The notes under the pieces were generated by a model. The model saw only the letters and a list, made by a program, of their open reading frames with translations, was not told where the DNA came from and did no database searches. A stretch of DNA of 64,000 nt, from positions 48,207 through 112,206 of the forward strand of contig CAVPBI010000003.1 in the NCBI GenBank assembly GCA_963701735.1, given 5' to 3'. This DNA is from CAWABB01 sp963701735 (lineage in GTDB: Bacteria; Bacteroidota; Ignavibacteria; UBA10030; UBA6906). This document shows, in pieces, positions 16,947-25,702 of the stretch. Position 1 is the first letter of the stretch. Each line of letters begins with the position of its first letter. Made by a program: the position numbers and the translations under genes.

Positions 16947-17543
16947 ATGAAGATTACGAGCGCTGAATTCGTCCTGGGCGTCGCCTCACTCCGGCAGCTC
17001 CCGAAGAATGGCATGCGTGAAATCGCCTTCCTCGGCCGGTCGAACGTCGGCAAGTCTTCCCTCATCAACAAGCTCTGCGGGCGGAAATCGCTCGCCCGCC
17101 CCAGCACCGAGCCGGGCAAGACGCGCGAGCTCAATTACTACCTCATCAACAAGGCGTTCTTCTTCGTCGACCTCCCGGGATACGGCTACGCGAAAGTCCC
17201 GGAGCAGGTCCGCTCCAGCTGGGGAAAGCTGATCGAGCAGTACCTGAAAAGCCGCGAGCAGCTCAGCCTCGTCGTCCAGCTCGTGGACGCGAGACACGAT
17301 CCGACCGAGCTGGATATGATGATGGTCGGGTGGCTCGACTACTACGAAATCCCGTTCCTGGTCGCGTTGACGAAGGCGGACAAGCTCCCCGTGAGCAAGA
17401 TGCCGCGCTTCGTCGCCGACGCCGAGCGGGTGTTCCAGCGCTACACGCGGTGCGGCGGCGTGATCCCGTTCTCCGCGGTGAGCGGACTCGGAAAGACCGA
17501 GGTCGTCCGCTGCATCGCCCAGCACGTCGATTCCACGGAGTAG
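16947..17543 (+). CDS. engB: Ribosome-biogenesis GTPase EngB/YsxC
   Basis: 198 residues, typical of this small GTPase needed for late 50S assembly. G motifs: GRSNVGKSSL (P-loop), the conserved RPSTEPGKTRELNYY switch I, DLPGYGYA (G3) and TKADK (G4). The ATG at 16947 is taken; a GTG at 16929 would overlap the end of rplQ. The proximity suggests cotranscription with the ribosomal operon, which suits its role. Confidence 0.94.
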   Translation: MKITSAEFVLGVASLRQLPKNGMREIAFLGRSNVGKSSLINKLCGRKSLARPSTEPGKTRELNYYLINKAFFFVDLPGYGYAKVPEQVRSSWGKLIEQYLKSREQLSLVVQLVDARHDPTELDMMMVGWLDYYEIPFLVALTKADKLPVSKMPRFVADAERVFQRYTRCGGVIPFSAVSGLGKTEVVRCIAQHVDSTE

Positions 17544-17576
17544 CGCTCCGGTCGCATCGCCGGGGCCTCCGCCGGC

Positions 17577-18739
17577 ATGTCACATCGTCGACTTCTCACA
17601 CCAGGTCCGACTCCCGTCCCTCCGCCGGCGCTCAGGCGCGCGTCGGAGCAACCCCTCTACCACCGAAGCGCCGAATTCCGTTCCATGCTTCGGCGGACCA
17701 GCGCCGGTCTCCAGGACGTCTTCCGTACCGCCCACCCCGTCTGCGTCCTGACGTGCTCCGGCACGGGCGCGATGGAGTCGCTGTTCGTCAGCGCGTTCTC
17801 GCCCGGAGAGACGATCGTAACGGTCAACGCGGGGAAGTTCGGAGAGCGATGGGTGACGATGCCCCGCGCGCTCGGCCTCGAGGTCGTCGAACTGTCGATC
17901 CCCTGGGGTGACGCCCCCGATCCAGAGGCGCTCGGCGCCGCCCTCGACACGACTCCGGGTGCGCGCGCCGTCGTGCTTACCTACTGCGAAACATCCACCG
18001 GAACGATGCTTGACCTGCCCGCCCTGACACGCGCGATCCGGGAACGGTCCGGTGCGCTCGTCTGCGTTGACGGCGTCTCGGCGATCGGCGGCCTGGAATT
18101 CCGGATGGACGAGTGGGGGGTGGACGCGGCCGTCAGCGCGTCGCAAAAGGGGTTCATGGTTCCGCCGGGACTGGGCTTCGTGGCACTCGGCCCCCGTGCG
18201 CAGGATGCCATCTCTCGCGCCCGCACGCCGCGATTCTATCTTGACCTCGGCCGGGCTCTCCGCGCGCTTGAGTCCGGCGACACTCCCTGGACCCCCGCAT
18301 CAACGCTGATCGCCGCCCTCGAAGAGTCGCTCGCGCTCTGCGCGCCGAGGGGATGGAGGCGGTCTGGGCCCGGCACAGGAGGCTCGCTGCCGCCACTCGG
18401 GCAGGCGTGCGCGCGCTGGGCTTGCCGCTGCTCTCCTCGTACCCATCTGACACCGTCACCGCGGCACTGTTGCCCGCCGGGGTCTCCTGGCACGACCTGA
18501 ACCGCTTGTTGCAGGCCGACGGCATCGTGGTTGCGGGGGGGCAGGGAGCGTATGCCGGAAAGCTCATCCGGATTTCCAACCTTGGCTTCGTTTCACCGGA
18601 CGATGTACGGGCCGCACTCGTTTCGCTCGAGAGGGCGTTGACAGCCTGCGGCGTGCCCGTCCAGCCCGGGGCAGCTCTCGCCGCGTTCGACGGGGCGCCG
18701 GCCAGGCAGTCCATTCATACCGGAGGACCCGACACATGA
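17577..18739 (+). CDS. Class V aminotransferase, serine-glyoxylate/serine-pyruvate type (one frame break)
   Basis: The fold-type I PLP enzyme begins LLTPGPTPVPPPALRRASEQ; the N-terminal TPGP and YHRSAEF motifs mark the serine/alanine-glyoxylate aminotransferase branch. The PLP lysine is in SASQKGFMVPPG and the cofactor aspartate in VCVDGVSAIGG. One missing base near 18343 shifts the frame; the second frame continues EGMEAVWARHRRLAAATRAG to the end. Its TGA overlaps the serA ATG (ATGA). With no serC nearby, it may serve as the phosphoserine or serine aminotransferase partner of SerA, or catalyse glyoxylate transamination; sequence alone cannot decide. Confidence 0.88.
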
Positions 18740-20310
18740 AGATCCTGATCAGCGACCAGCTCGAGCAGTCCTGCATCGACATACTCACGAGCGAGGGGTT
18801 CACGGTCGACAACCGGCCGGGGCTGTCCGCCGGCGATCTGCTGAAAACGATCGAGGCGTACGACGCGCTGCTGGTGCGGAGCGCCACGAAGGTCACCGCG
18901 GAGGTGATCGCCGCCGGGAAGAACCTGAGGGTCATCGGGCGTGCCGGCACCGGCGTTGACAATATCGATGCCCGGGCGGCGACCAGACGCGGGATCATCG
19001 TCATGAACACGCCCGGCGGGAACACGGTGTCCGCCGCGGAGCACACGGTCTCCATGATGCTTTCGCTGGCTCGCAACATCCCGCAGGCGCACATGAGCCT
19101 GCACGCCGGGGAGTGGGATAGGAAGCGGTTCACGGGGACCGAGGTCACGGGGAAGACCGTCGGCGTCATCGGCCTCGGGAAGATCGGCAGGGAAGTTGCG
19201 GCGCGTTGCAAAGGGCTGGCGATGAACGTGATCGGCTATGACCCTGTTCTTTCGCCGGACGCGACAGCGAAGCTCGACATCGAGGCCGTCTCGCTGGATG
19301 AGCTGTACCGCCGGTCGGACATCATCAGCGTGCACACGCCTTTGACGCCGGAGACGAAGGGGTTGCTGGGCGACGCGACGCTGGCGAAGTGCAAGAAGGG
19401 GGTCCGGGTCATCAACTGTGCCCGGGGCGGAATCGTGGACGAGGCCGCGCTTTTCCGGGCGCTCGAGTCGGGACATGTCGCCGGCGCCGCGCTCGACGTC
19501 TTCGAGGTCGAACCCCCGAAGGGGAATCCGCTGCTGACGCACGCGAGGGTCGTCGCCACACCCCACCTGGGGGCCTCCACGGAAGAGGCACAGGAGAAGG
19601 TCGCGGTCCAGATTGCCCACCAGGTCGCGGATGCCCTCAAGGGGCGGGGCTACTTCGGAGTGGTGAACGCGTCGGTCATGAATCAGATGCTGAACGAGGA
19701 AGTCCGACCGTACGTCCTGCTGGCGGAGCGTCTGGGCAGCCTGCTGTATCAGGTGAGCAAGGGGAAGGTCCGGCGCGTTGCGGTGAGCGCTTCGGGGAAT
19801 GTGCTGGGCGGCTCGCTCGAGCTTCTCACGGCCGGCCTCCTCAGGGGGATCCTGACGCACACGCAGCCGGAGCCGGTCAACATCGTGAACGCACCGTTCC
19901 TCGCGCAGGAGCTCGGGCTGGTGGTGGACGAGCAGGCAGTCGGCGGGGGAGGGCCCAACGTCCTTCGGGCGCGCCTCGAATCCGACCAGGAGAGCCACGA
20001 AGTCTCGGGGACGGTGTTCGAGGGCTTGCCGCCGAGGCTCCTGTCTCTCGACGGCTTCCGGTTCGACCTGGATCCTCAGGGTCACCTCCTTATCTATAGT
20101 AACGTGGACAGGCCAGGGATGCTGGCGTCGACGGGGGCGATTCTCGCCGAACGGGGCATTAACATTGCCGGGGTCTCTCTGGGCAGGGTCGCCGTGGGGG
20201 GTGAGGCCCTGACCATCATGAACGTGGACAGCCCCGTTCCCGGCGACCTGCTGAGGCGCATCGAGGTCCTGGACGGGGTGAGCCGGGTCCGGGTTGCGGT
20301 TATCGAATAG
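18736..20310 (+). CDS. serA: D-3-phosphoglycerate dehydrogenase
   Basis: 524 residues, the long SerA form. It oxidises 3-phosphoglycerate to 3-phosphohydroxypyruvate, the first step of serine synthesis. The NAD-binding site is GVIGLGKIGREVA (about 140-155), the catalytic Arg is in NCARGGIVDE, and the catalytic His in TPHLGASTEEAQ. An intervening allosteric domain (about 315-445) precedes a C-terminal ACT domain (NVDRPGMLASTGAILAERGI), which normally binds serine for feedback control. The start overlaps the aminotransferase stop, giving a two-gene operon. Confidence 0.96.
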   Translation: MKILISDQLEQSCIDILTSEGFTVDNRPGLSAGDLLKTIEAYDALLVRSATKVTAEVIAAGKNLRVIGRAGTGVDNIDARAATRRGIIVMNTPGGNTVSAAEHTVSMMLSLARNIPQAHMSLHAGEWDRKRFTGTEVTGKTVGVIGLGKIGREVAARCKGLAMNVIGYDPVLSPDATAKLDIEAVSLDELYRRSDIISVHTPLTPETKGLLGDATLAKCKKGVRVINCARGGIVDEAALFRALESGHVAGAALDVFEVEPPKGNPLLTHARVVATPHLGASTEEAQEKVAVQIAHQVADALKGRGYFGVVNASVMNQMLNEEVRPYVLLAERLGSLLYQVSKGKVRRVAVSASGNVLGGSLELLTAGLLRGILTHTQPEPVNIVNAPFLAQELGLVVDEQAVGGGGPNVLRARLESDQESHEVSGTVFEGLPPRLLSLDGFRFDLDPQGHLLIYSNVDRPGMLASTGAILAERGINIAGVSLGRVAVGGEALTIMNVDSPVPGDLLRRIEVLDGVSRVRVAVIE

Positions 20311-20333
20311 CCCCTGCTTTTTCGGGTTGTGAC

Positions 20334-20362
20334 TTGACAAAAGCAACTCGACTATGTATATT
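20334..20362 (+). promoter_or_regulatory. Promoter for the secreted-protein gene at 20607
   Basis: TTGACA (20334-20339), a 17-base spacer, then TATATT (20357-20362): a textbook vegetative promoter 24 bases after serA. Transcription would begin near 20369 and give a leader of about 240 bases. The same layout recurs before several other genes in this window. Confidence 0.8.
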
Positions 20363-20368
20363 TCGCGG

Positions 20369-20606
20369 TAGTTTAAACCCGCACTCACCCACTCAAGGAG
20401 GTCTCGGCGCAAACCCTTGCTACTCCTTTCGTTTCATCACACACCATCACCAGCAAATCCTGTCGTCCGAAAGCGCCCGCGGGCTTTCCACTTGAGCGGC
20501 AGCATCGCATGCTACGTTGCCATAGGCGAAAAGCAGGCGTCGCTTTGTTCTTAATAATTCCACCAAACAACCCATACACTCCAAACCTCACACCACAAGG
20601 AGTATT
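20369..20606 (+). other. Long structured 5' leader without a convincing gene
   Basis: This interval holds no gene with support. Hairpin potential includes GAAAGC/GCTTTC around a nested GCCCGCGGGC, and a GGCA-CAT/ATG-TTGCC stem further down. An AAGGAGG near 20395 is not followed by a suitable ATG. The final AAGGAG at 20597 serves the ATG at 20607. No known riboswitch consensus was recognised. Confidence 0.4.
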
Positions 20607-22474
20607 GTGATGACCAAACAGTTTCTAGGTCTGCTTGTGGCGATCCTGGTTCTCTCGATCGCAACGGCCGATGCGGGTGTACCCCGCAAGCTGGCCAGCA
20701 AGAAAGTCCCGTCGGACATCGTGGCGGTTCCGGACTTCTCACCTCCGCACGCGATTCCGACCCCCAAGCCTGTGCTGAACAGGGTGCAGGGTGCCCCGAT
20801 GGAGATCGGCTCGTCGTACTACGACTATGCCTTCAACAGCGGCGGTCCGACCCGCATCGTCTGGGACGAAGCGGGTGGCACGACACGCACATACATGTCG
20901 TTCATCGGCATGCCGACGGACGCCACGGCGTCGCGTGAGTCATGGTATGTTTCCTGGGATGGGACCACGCTTCTGGCTCCGTCACCGGTGATCCCTGCCG
21001 CCACGCGGGCGACATATTTCCACGGCATCGGCGTGTTCCACACCGGTCCGGCTGACGGATTCGCAGGCGTCGCTGCCGGCTCGACCGCTGCGGCTGGCGA
21101 CAGCTATTTCGGCCTCGAGAGCAATCCGGGCGACGGCGTGTTCAGTGCGCCGGCCGTCACCATCACCGGCTCCCGCGACACGCAGCCCCTGTTCATCGAT
21201 GACGAAACCGGCACGATCCTCGATCTACACGACGGGCGGAAAGAGCACCGGCGCGTGGGCAGACCGCACCGATTATGCGTTCAGGAAGAGCGTTGACTTC
21301 GGCTCGACCTTCGAGGACTTCAACCCCGGTATCCTGAAGGGCCAGGCAGGTTCCACGCCCGGCGGCCAGGGACAGGACGCTCTTGACGTGACGCTCCTGA
21401 AGGCCCCGAACGGCAACATCATTCTTGGCACGACCATCGCCGGAAGAGACCGACCACGCCCGAGTTGGGTGGCGCGGCCCCGGTCGATTCGGCGTCCCAG
21501 TGGGGGTATTTCACCTCCACGGACGGCGGCGCCACGTTCGCCTGGACGAGGATTTCCTACTACGGCGAGGAACTCGTGCCCGGGCTACTTCAACATCGTC
21601 GAACAACTTCAACGGGCACGACTTTGCGGTTGACGGAAACAACAACGTTCACTCCGTTGCCAACGGGTACTCCGTCATCAAGGATCCCGACACCAGCCTC
21701 ACCACGATGGACGTGTACTACTGGAACGCGACGGTCGGTTTCAAGAGCCTTGTCAGCTTCGACCGTACGAATCCGTTCATCGATGACGTCGTCCTGAACG
21801 CCTATCCCGGCAACCAGCTGGGCTGCGCCTATCCTTCGATCGCCGTGTCCGAGGACGGCCAGGCGATCTTCTGCATCTGGTCACAGCCCCAGTTCACGAC
21901 CAGCACGATCGACACCGGCTCGAACGGCAAATACTTTGCCGACCTCTGGTGGAACATTTCGTATGATGGCGGCGCGACGTGGGCCGGCGCATCTGCGCTC
22001 ACCACGACCTCCGACATCAACGAGTCCTTCCCGTTTGTTGCCGACCGCCTCGAGGCGCTTGCCGGCGGCGGGTACCGCGTCCGGTTGATGTACGTTGCCG
22101 ACGCAATACCCGATCAGCAGCCGTTCACCACCTTCACGCAGCCGGAGCCCTGGATGTATCAGGAGATCGACCTCGCCGGCACGGACGTGAAGCCGATCGC
22201 GACGGTTCCGAAGGAATTCGGTCTGACGCAGAACTATCCGAATCCGTTCAACCCCTCGACGAAGATCCAGTACTCGATCCCGGCGGGCTCCCAGGTGACG
22301 CTGAAGGTGTACGACCTGCTGGGCCGCGAAGTTGCCACGCTCGTCAATCAGGATCAGGCAGCTGGCTCGTACGAGGCGTCTTTTGACGCCACCAACCTTG
22401 CCAACGGCGCGTACCTTTACAAGCTGACGGCAGGTAGCTACTCCGACGTCAAACGGATGATGCTTCTGAAGTAA
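20607..22474 (+). CDS. Secreted BNR-like protein with type IX sorting tail (four frame breaks)
   Basis: Starts MMTKQFLGLLVAILVLSIAT, a clear signal peptide with cleavage near TADAG. The body carries sialidase-type Asp-box repeats (STDGGATFAW, SYDGGATWAG). The C-terminal 80 residues (FGLTQNYPNPFNPSTKIQYS then LKVYDLLGREVATLV) form a sorting domain of the type recognised by the type IX secretion system. Frame changes near 21221, 21450, 21579 and 21597 are needed to read through; conserved text continues across each. Ligand unknown. A strong promoter precedes it and a hairpin follows. Confidence 0.8.
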
Positions 22475-22488
22475 GTCTCCCCCCTGCT

Positions 22489-22524
22489 TGACGGCCCGTC
22501 GCACAGACGGGCCGTCAGGCCTTT
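22489..22524 (+). terminator. Hairpin after the 20607 gene
   Basis: A perfect 12-bp stem, TGACGGCCCGTC with GACGGGCCGTCA, closes on GCACA. Only a short T-run (CTTT) follows, so termination efficiency is uncertain. It separates the tail protein from the receptor gene downstream. Confidence 0.6.
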
Positions 22525-22580
22525 GGGGTGCGCGGAGGTTGCGCGCGTTCCATATGCCCAGACTTTCTTGAGGAGGTACT

Positions 22581-25500
22581 ATGTCTCACAGGATTGTGTG
22601 GCTGTTGGGTGTATTCCTTCTGGCAGCCGCCGTCGCAGGGATGGCAGTGGCGCAAACGACGGGCAAGATCCGTGGAAAAGTTCTCGACAAAGAGACGGGT
22701 GAGGCGCTTGTCGGCGCCAACGTCATCATCGAGACCACTTCCATGGGTGCCGTTGTAGGAGTCGACGGCGAGTTTATCATTATGAACGTCCCGCCCCAGA
22801 CCTACGCGTTGAAGGCGACATACGTCGGGTATCGTCCGCTCACGGTGCGGAACATCCGCGTCACGGTCGGTCTGACAACCGAGGCGGATTTCATGCTGGA
22901 GAGCGAGGCCGTGCAGGGGCCGGCGATCGAAATCATCGCCCAGGCACCCCTCGTGAACAAGAACGCGACCAACTACGTCGCGGTCGCGACAGCGGATCAG
23001 ATTGCGAAGCTGCCGGTGCGAAACGTGCAGAACGTCTTCGCGCTGAGCGCCGGCGTCGTCACGCAGGGCGGAAACTACTACGTCCGCGGCGGACGATCAG
23101 AAGAAACCGCATACTACCTGGACGGGGTGTTGATCAACAACCCCATCAACGGCGCGCTGAACGCAAATATCATCTCGAACGCCATTGAAGAGATCCAGAC
23201 CCAGGTCGGCGGCATGACCGCGCAGTACGGCGGCGCGATGTCCGGAATCGTTAACACGACGACGAAAACGGGCGGGCCGAAGTACAACGCATCGATCGAA
23301 ATGATCACAGACAATTTCGGCCTGGACGACAACAAGCAAATCCTTGGTGCTTACAGCTACGGCCAGAGCGAATATACCGCCACACTGGGTGGACCCATCA
23401 TCCCGGAGAATGAGAACTATCGGTTCTTCTTCGCAGGTCAGAGAGTCTTCAATCGGAGCAATGCCAGCTTCATGGACGGCGTCTCGTTCCCGGATATCGA
23501 CTCGACTGCGATCACAGGGGCGGACTTCGTCGTGAACGACCGGACCGTGGACGGCGGCGTCTCCACCGGAGCGCCGGGGTCAACGGGCAATCGCGGCTAC
23601 CTGACCAATCTGTTGAACAGCACGGATTACGGAGGTGGACGCAATCTTGGAGGTGCCGCCCGCGATTCGTGGGGCCTCCAGGGGAACCTCTTTGCTGATC
23701 TGGGAGACGTCAACCTGAAGGCTGGCGGCTCCTATAACTCGACCTCGAGCATCGGCACGTACGGCCGGGGAATCAACTGGATCGCGGTCACAGCGGACGA
23801 TCAGATCCAGGCGGGGCAGACATCTCCCCAGGCGCGAACCACCCTCTCGCTCCGTGGCACGCGGACCGAGTCCTGGGACGCTTCAGCCTATCTGAAGGCA
23901 ACGTGGATTGTAGATCCGACCACGTTTGCCACGATCCAGGCCAACTACTACGCTTTCGAGACGTGGACAGGCGACCAGTTCCTTGGGGAAAACCAGGAGG
24001 AATATGGTAACCCCAACAACCCGTACAACGGTGTTCTGGTGGGCCCGAGCCGGAATCCGGCCAACTTCTCGGTCTATTCGTTCGGTGGCAGCTGGCCGGG
24101 TCTCGTGCCTCTGAACTTCACGAAGCAGTACCGGGGCAACTGGGGCGGCCGGTTTGACCTCACCAAGCAGTTCAGCCGGGCATGGGAATTCATCGCCGGC
24201 GGCGAATACAACCGCTACACGATCCGCACCTACGCCAATGGCGCTCGGGACCTCTACCTCCTGAGGCAGCAGGATCCAGCAGCGTCCGACTGGCGGATCT
24301 ATACGCAGGCCGGTGTGTCGATGTACGGCTACGACATCTACGGCAACGAGTTCGATGGCGGCATGTTCACTGACAATACGGGCGCGACGGTCGACCAATC
24401 CAAAGATGGACCCCGTCACCCGGTGAACGCCGGCGCCTACATCCAGAACAAGTTCGAGTTCTCCGACCTTGTGATCAACTTCGGTCTGCGCTACGACATC
24501 TTTGATCCCGGAACGGACGAGTACAAGGATCTCACCAGAATCGCCCTTGACGATCTGCAGGGGACCTTCGTGGTGGCCGACAGCTCGCTGCAGAAAGCGG
24601 AAGTCTCAGACCAGCTGAGTCCCCGCCTCGGGTTCTCGTTCCCCGTGTCGGACCGCACGGTGTTCCATGCGACCTACGGCAAGTACCTGCAGCAGGGAAG
24701 GTTGGGCGATTACTACGATACGCGGCTTGCGGCGGGCTACTTCTTCCGCGGCGGGTTTGCGCGTCAGTTCCCTACCCCCAACCTGAAGCCGGAGCGGACG
24801 ACCGAATACGAAGTCGGGTTCCGCCAGCAGATCGGAGATGTTGCGTCGTTTGACCTGAGCTTCTATTACAGGGACATCAAGGACCTGCACGTCATCCGTG
24901 TTGTCTTCCCGCAGACAGGATCAGAAACATCCGCATGGTTTGCCAATGTCAACGGCGACTACGGGACGTCCAAGGGCCTGACCCTCTCCTTCCAGCTGCG
25001 CCGGACGGCGAGAATTGCGCTGTTTGGCAACTATACCCTCTCCGCTTCGACGGCGACCGGTTCGTCGGCAGGCTCGCACTTCGACATTGCGTGGCAGGAC
25101 AACTCCTACAACGGGACGCCGTATTTCCCGGTGATTCCCTCGTACACGGACTTCGACAGGACGCACGTCGGGAACATCAACATCGACTATCGGTGGGACA
25201 AGGACGACGGCGGGCCGATTCTTGAGCGGCTGGGCTTCAACGTGCTCTTCACATTCACCAGCGGCGTGAGGTGGACGTTCAGCCAGACCGACGGCGCATT
25301 CAACTTCAGTTCCGTCAATGCCCCGATCGCGTTCGAGAACCTGAACGCGTCGACAGGACCGTGGACGTTCCAGATCGACTTCAAGGTCGACAAGACGTTC
25401 ACCCTCTTCGAGAACCTGGACGCGAACATCTATCTCTGGTTCACGAACCTTCTCAACACCAGGAACGTGACAAACGGCGTCTACCAGGGGACCGGACAAC

Positions 25501-25655
25501 CGGACAACGACGGATACCTGTCGACCTCTGGTGGCCAGGTGTGGGCCGCCAACAACGGCGAATCGGCGGTCGATCTGTACAAGTATCTCGAGGACAACCT
25601 CGGGTTCTACGGGCCGCCGCGACAGGTTCGTCTTGGTCTCCGGCTCAACTTCTGA
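22581..25655 (+). CDS. TonB-dependent receptor with carboxypeptidase-regulatory-like domain
   Basis: 1024 uninterrupted residues. Signal peptide 1-24 (VAGMAVAQ). Residues about 28-110 form a regulatory-like beta sandwich (GKIRGKVLDKETGEALVGAN). A plug domain follows (YYVRGGRSEETAYYLDGVLI, about 165-190), then a long beta-barrel ending in the aromatic terminus RLGLRLNF. Such receptors import large or scarce substrates across the outer membrane using TonB energy. AGGAGG lies close upstream of the ATG. With the two genes after it, it forms a receptor/tail-protein/PorV-like set common in FCB genomes. The substrate cannot be read from sequence. Confidence 0.9.
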   Translation: MSHRIVWLLGVFLLAAAVAGMAVAQTTGKIRGKVLDKETGEALVGANVIIETTSMGAVVGVDGEFIIMNVPPQTYALKATYVGYRPLTVRNIRVTVGLTTEADFMLESEAVQGPAIEIIAQAPLVNKNATNYVAVATADQIAKLPVRNVQNVFALSAGVVTQGGNYYVRGGRSEETAYYLDGVLINNPINGALNANIISNAIEEIQTQVGGMTAQYGGAMSGIVNTTTKTGGPKYNASIEMITDNFGLDDNKQILGAYSYGQSEYTATLGGPIIPENENYRFFFAGQRVFNRSNASFMDGVSFPDIDSTAITGADFVVNDRTVDGGVSTGAPGSTGNRGYLTNLLNSTDYGGGRNLGGAARDSWGLQGNLFADLGDVNLKAGGSYNSTSSIGTYGRGINWIAVTADDQIQAGQTSPQARTTLSLRGTRTESWDASAYLKATWIVDPTTFATIQANYYAFETWTGDQFLGENQEEYGNPNNPYNGVLVGPSRNPANFSVYSFGGSWPGLVPLNFTKQYRGNWGGRFDLTKQFSRAWEFIAGGEYNRYTIRTYANGARDLYLLRQQDPAASDWRIYTQAGVSMYGYDIYGNEFDGGMFTDNTGATVDQSKDGPRHPVNAGAYIQNKFEFSDLVINFGLRYDIFDPGTDEYKDLTRIALDDLQGTFVVADSSLQKAEVSDQLSPRLGFSFPVSDRTVFHATYGKYLQQGRLGDYYDTRLAAGYFFRGGFARQFPTPNLKPERTTEYEVGFRQQIGDVASFDLSFYYRDIKDLHVIRVVFPQTGSETSAWFANVNGDYGTSKGLTLSFQLRRTARIALFGNYTLSASTATGSSAGSHFDIAWQDNSYNGTPYFPVIPSYTDFDRTHVGNINIDYRWDKDDGGPILERLGFNVLFTFTSGVRWTFSQTDGAFNFSSVNAPIAFENLNASTGPWTFQIDFKVDKTFTLFENLDANIYLWFTNLLNTRNVTNGVYQGTGQPDNDGYLSTSGGQVWAANNGESAVDLYKYLEDNLGFYGPPRQVRLGLRLNF

Positions 25656-25702
25656 TCATCGTTTGATGATCCGTGAAAGCATCCAAAGGTGAGGAGTCAC
25701 CC

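Noticed and set aside
18350..18500. Two separate aminotransferase genes at 17577 and 18353
   Set aside because: The two parts are complementary halves of one class V fold, overlapping in different frames, so one broken gene is the better reading.
20369..20606. Cyclic-di-GMP or other known riboswitch in the secreted-gene leader
   Set aside because: A CCGAAAG segment and a GGCA...TTGCC stem recall class I motifs, but the order and conserved bases do not fit.
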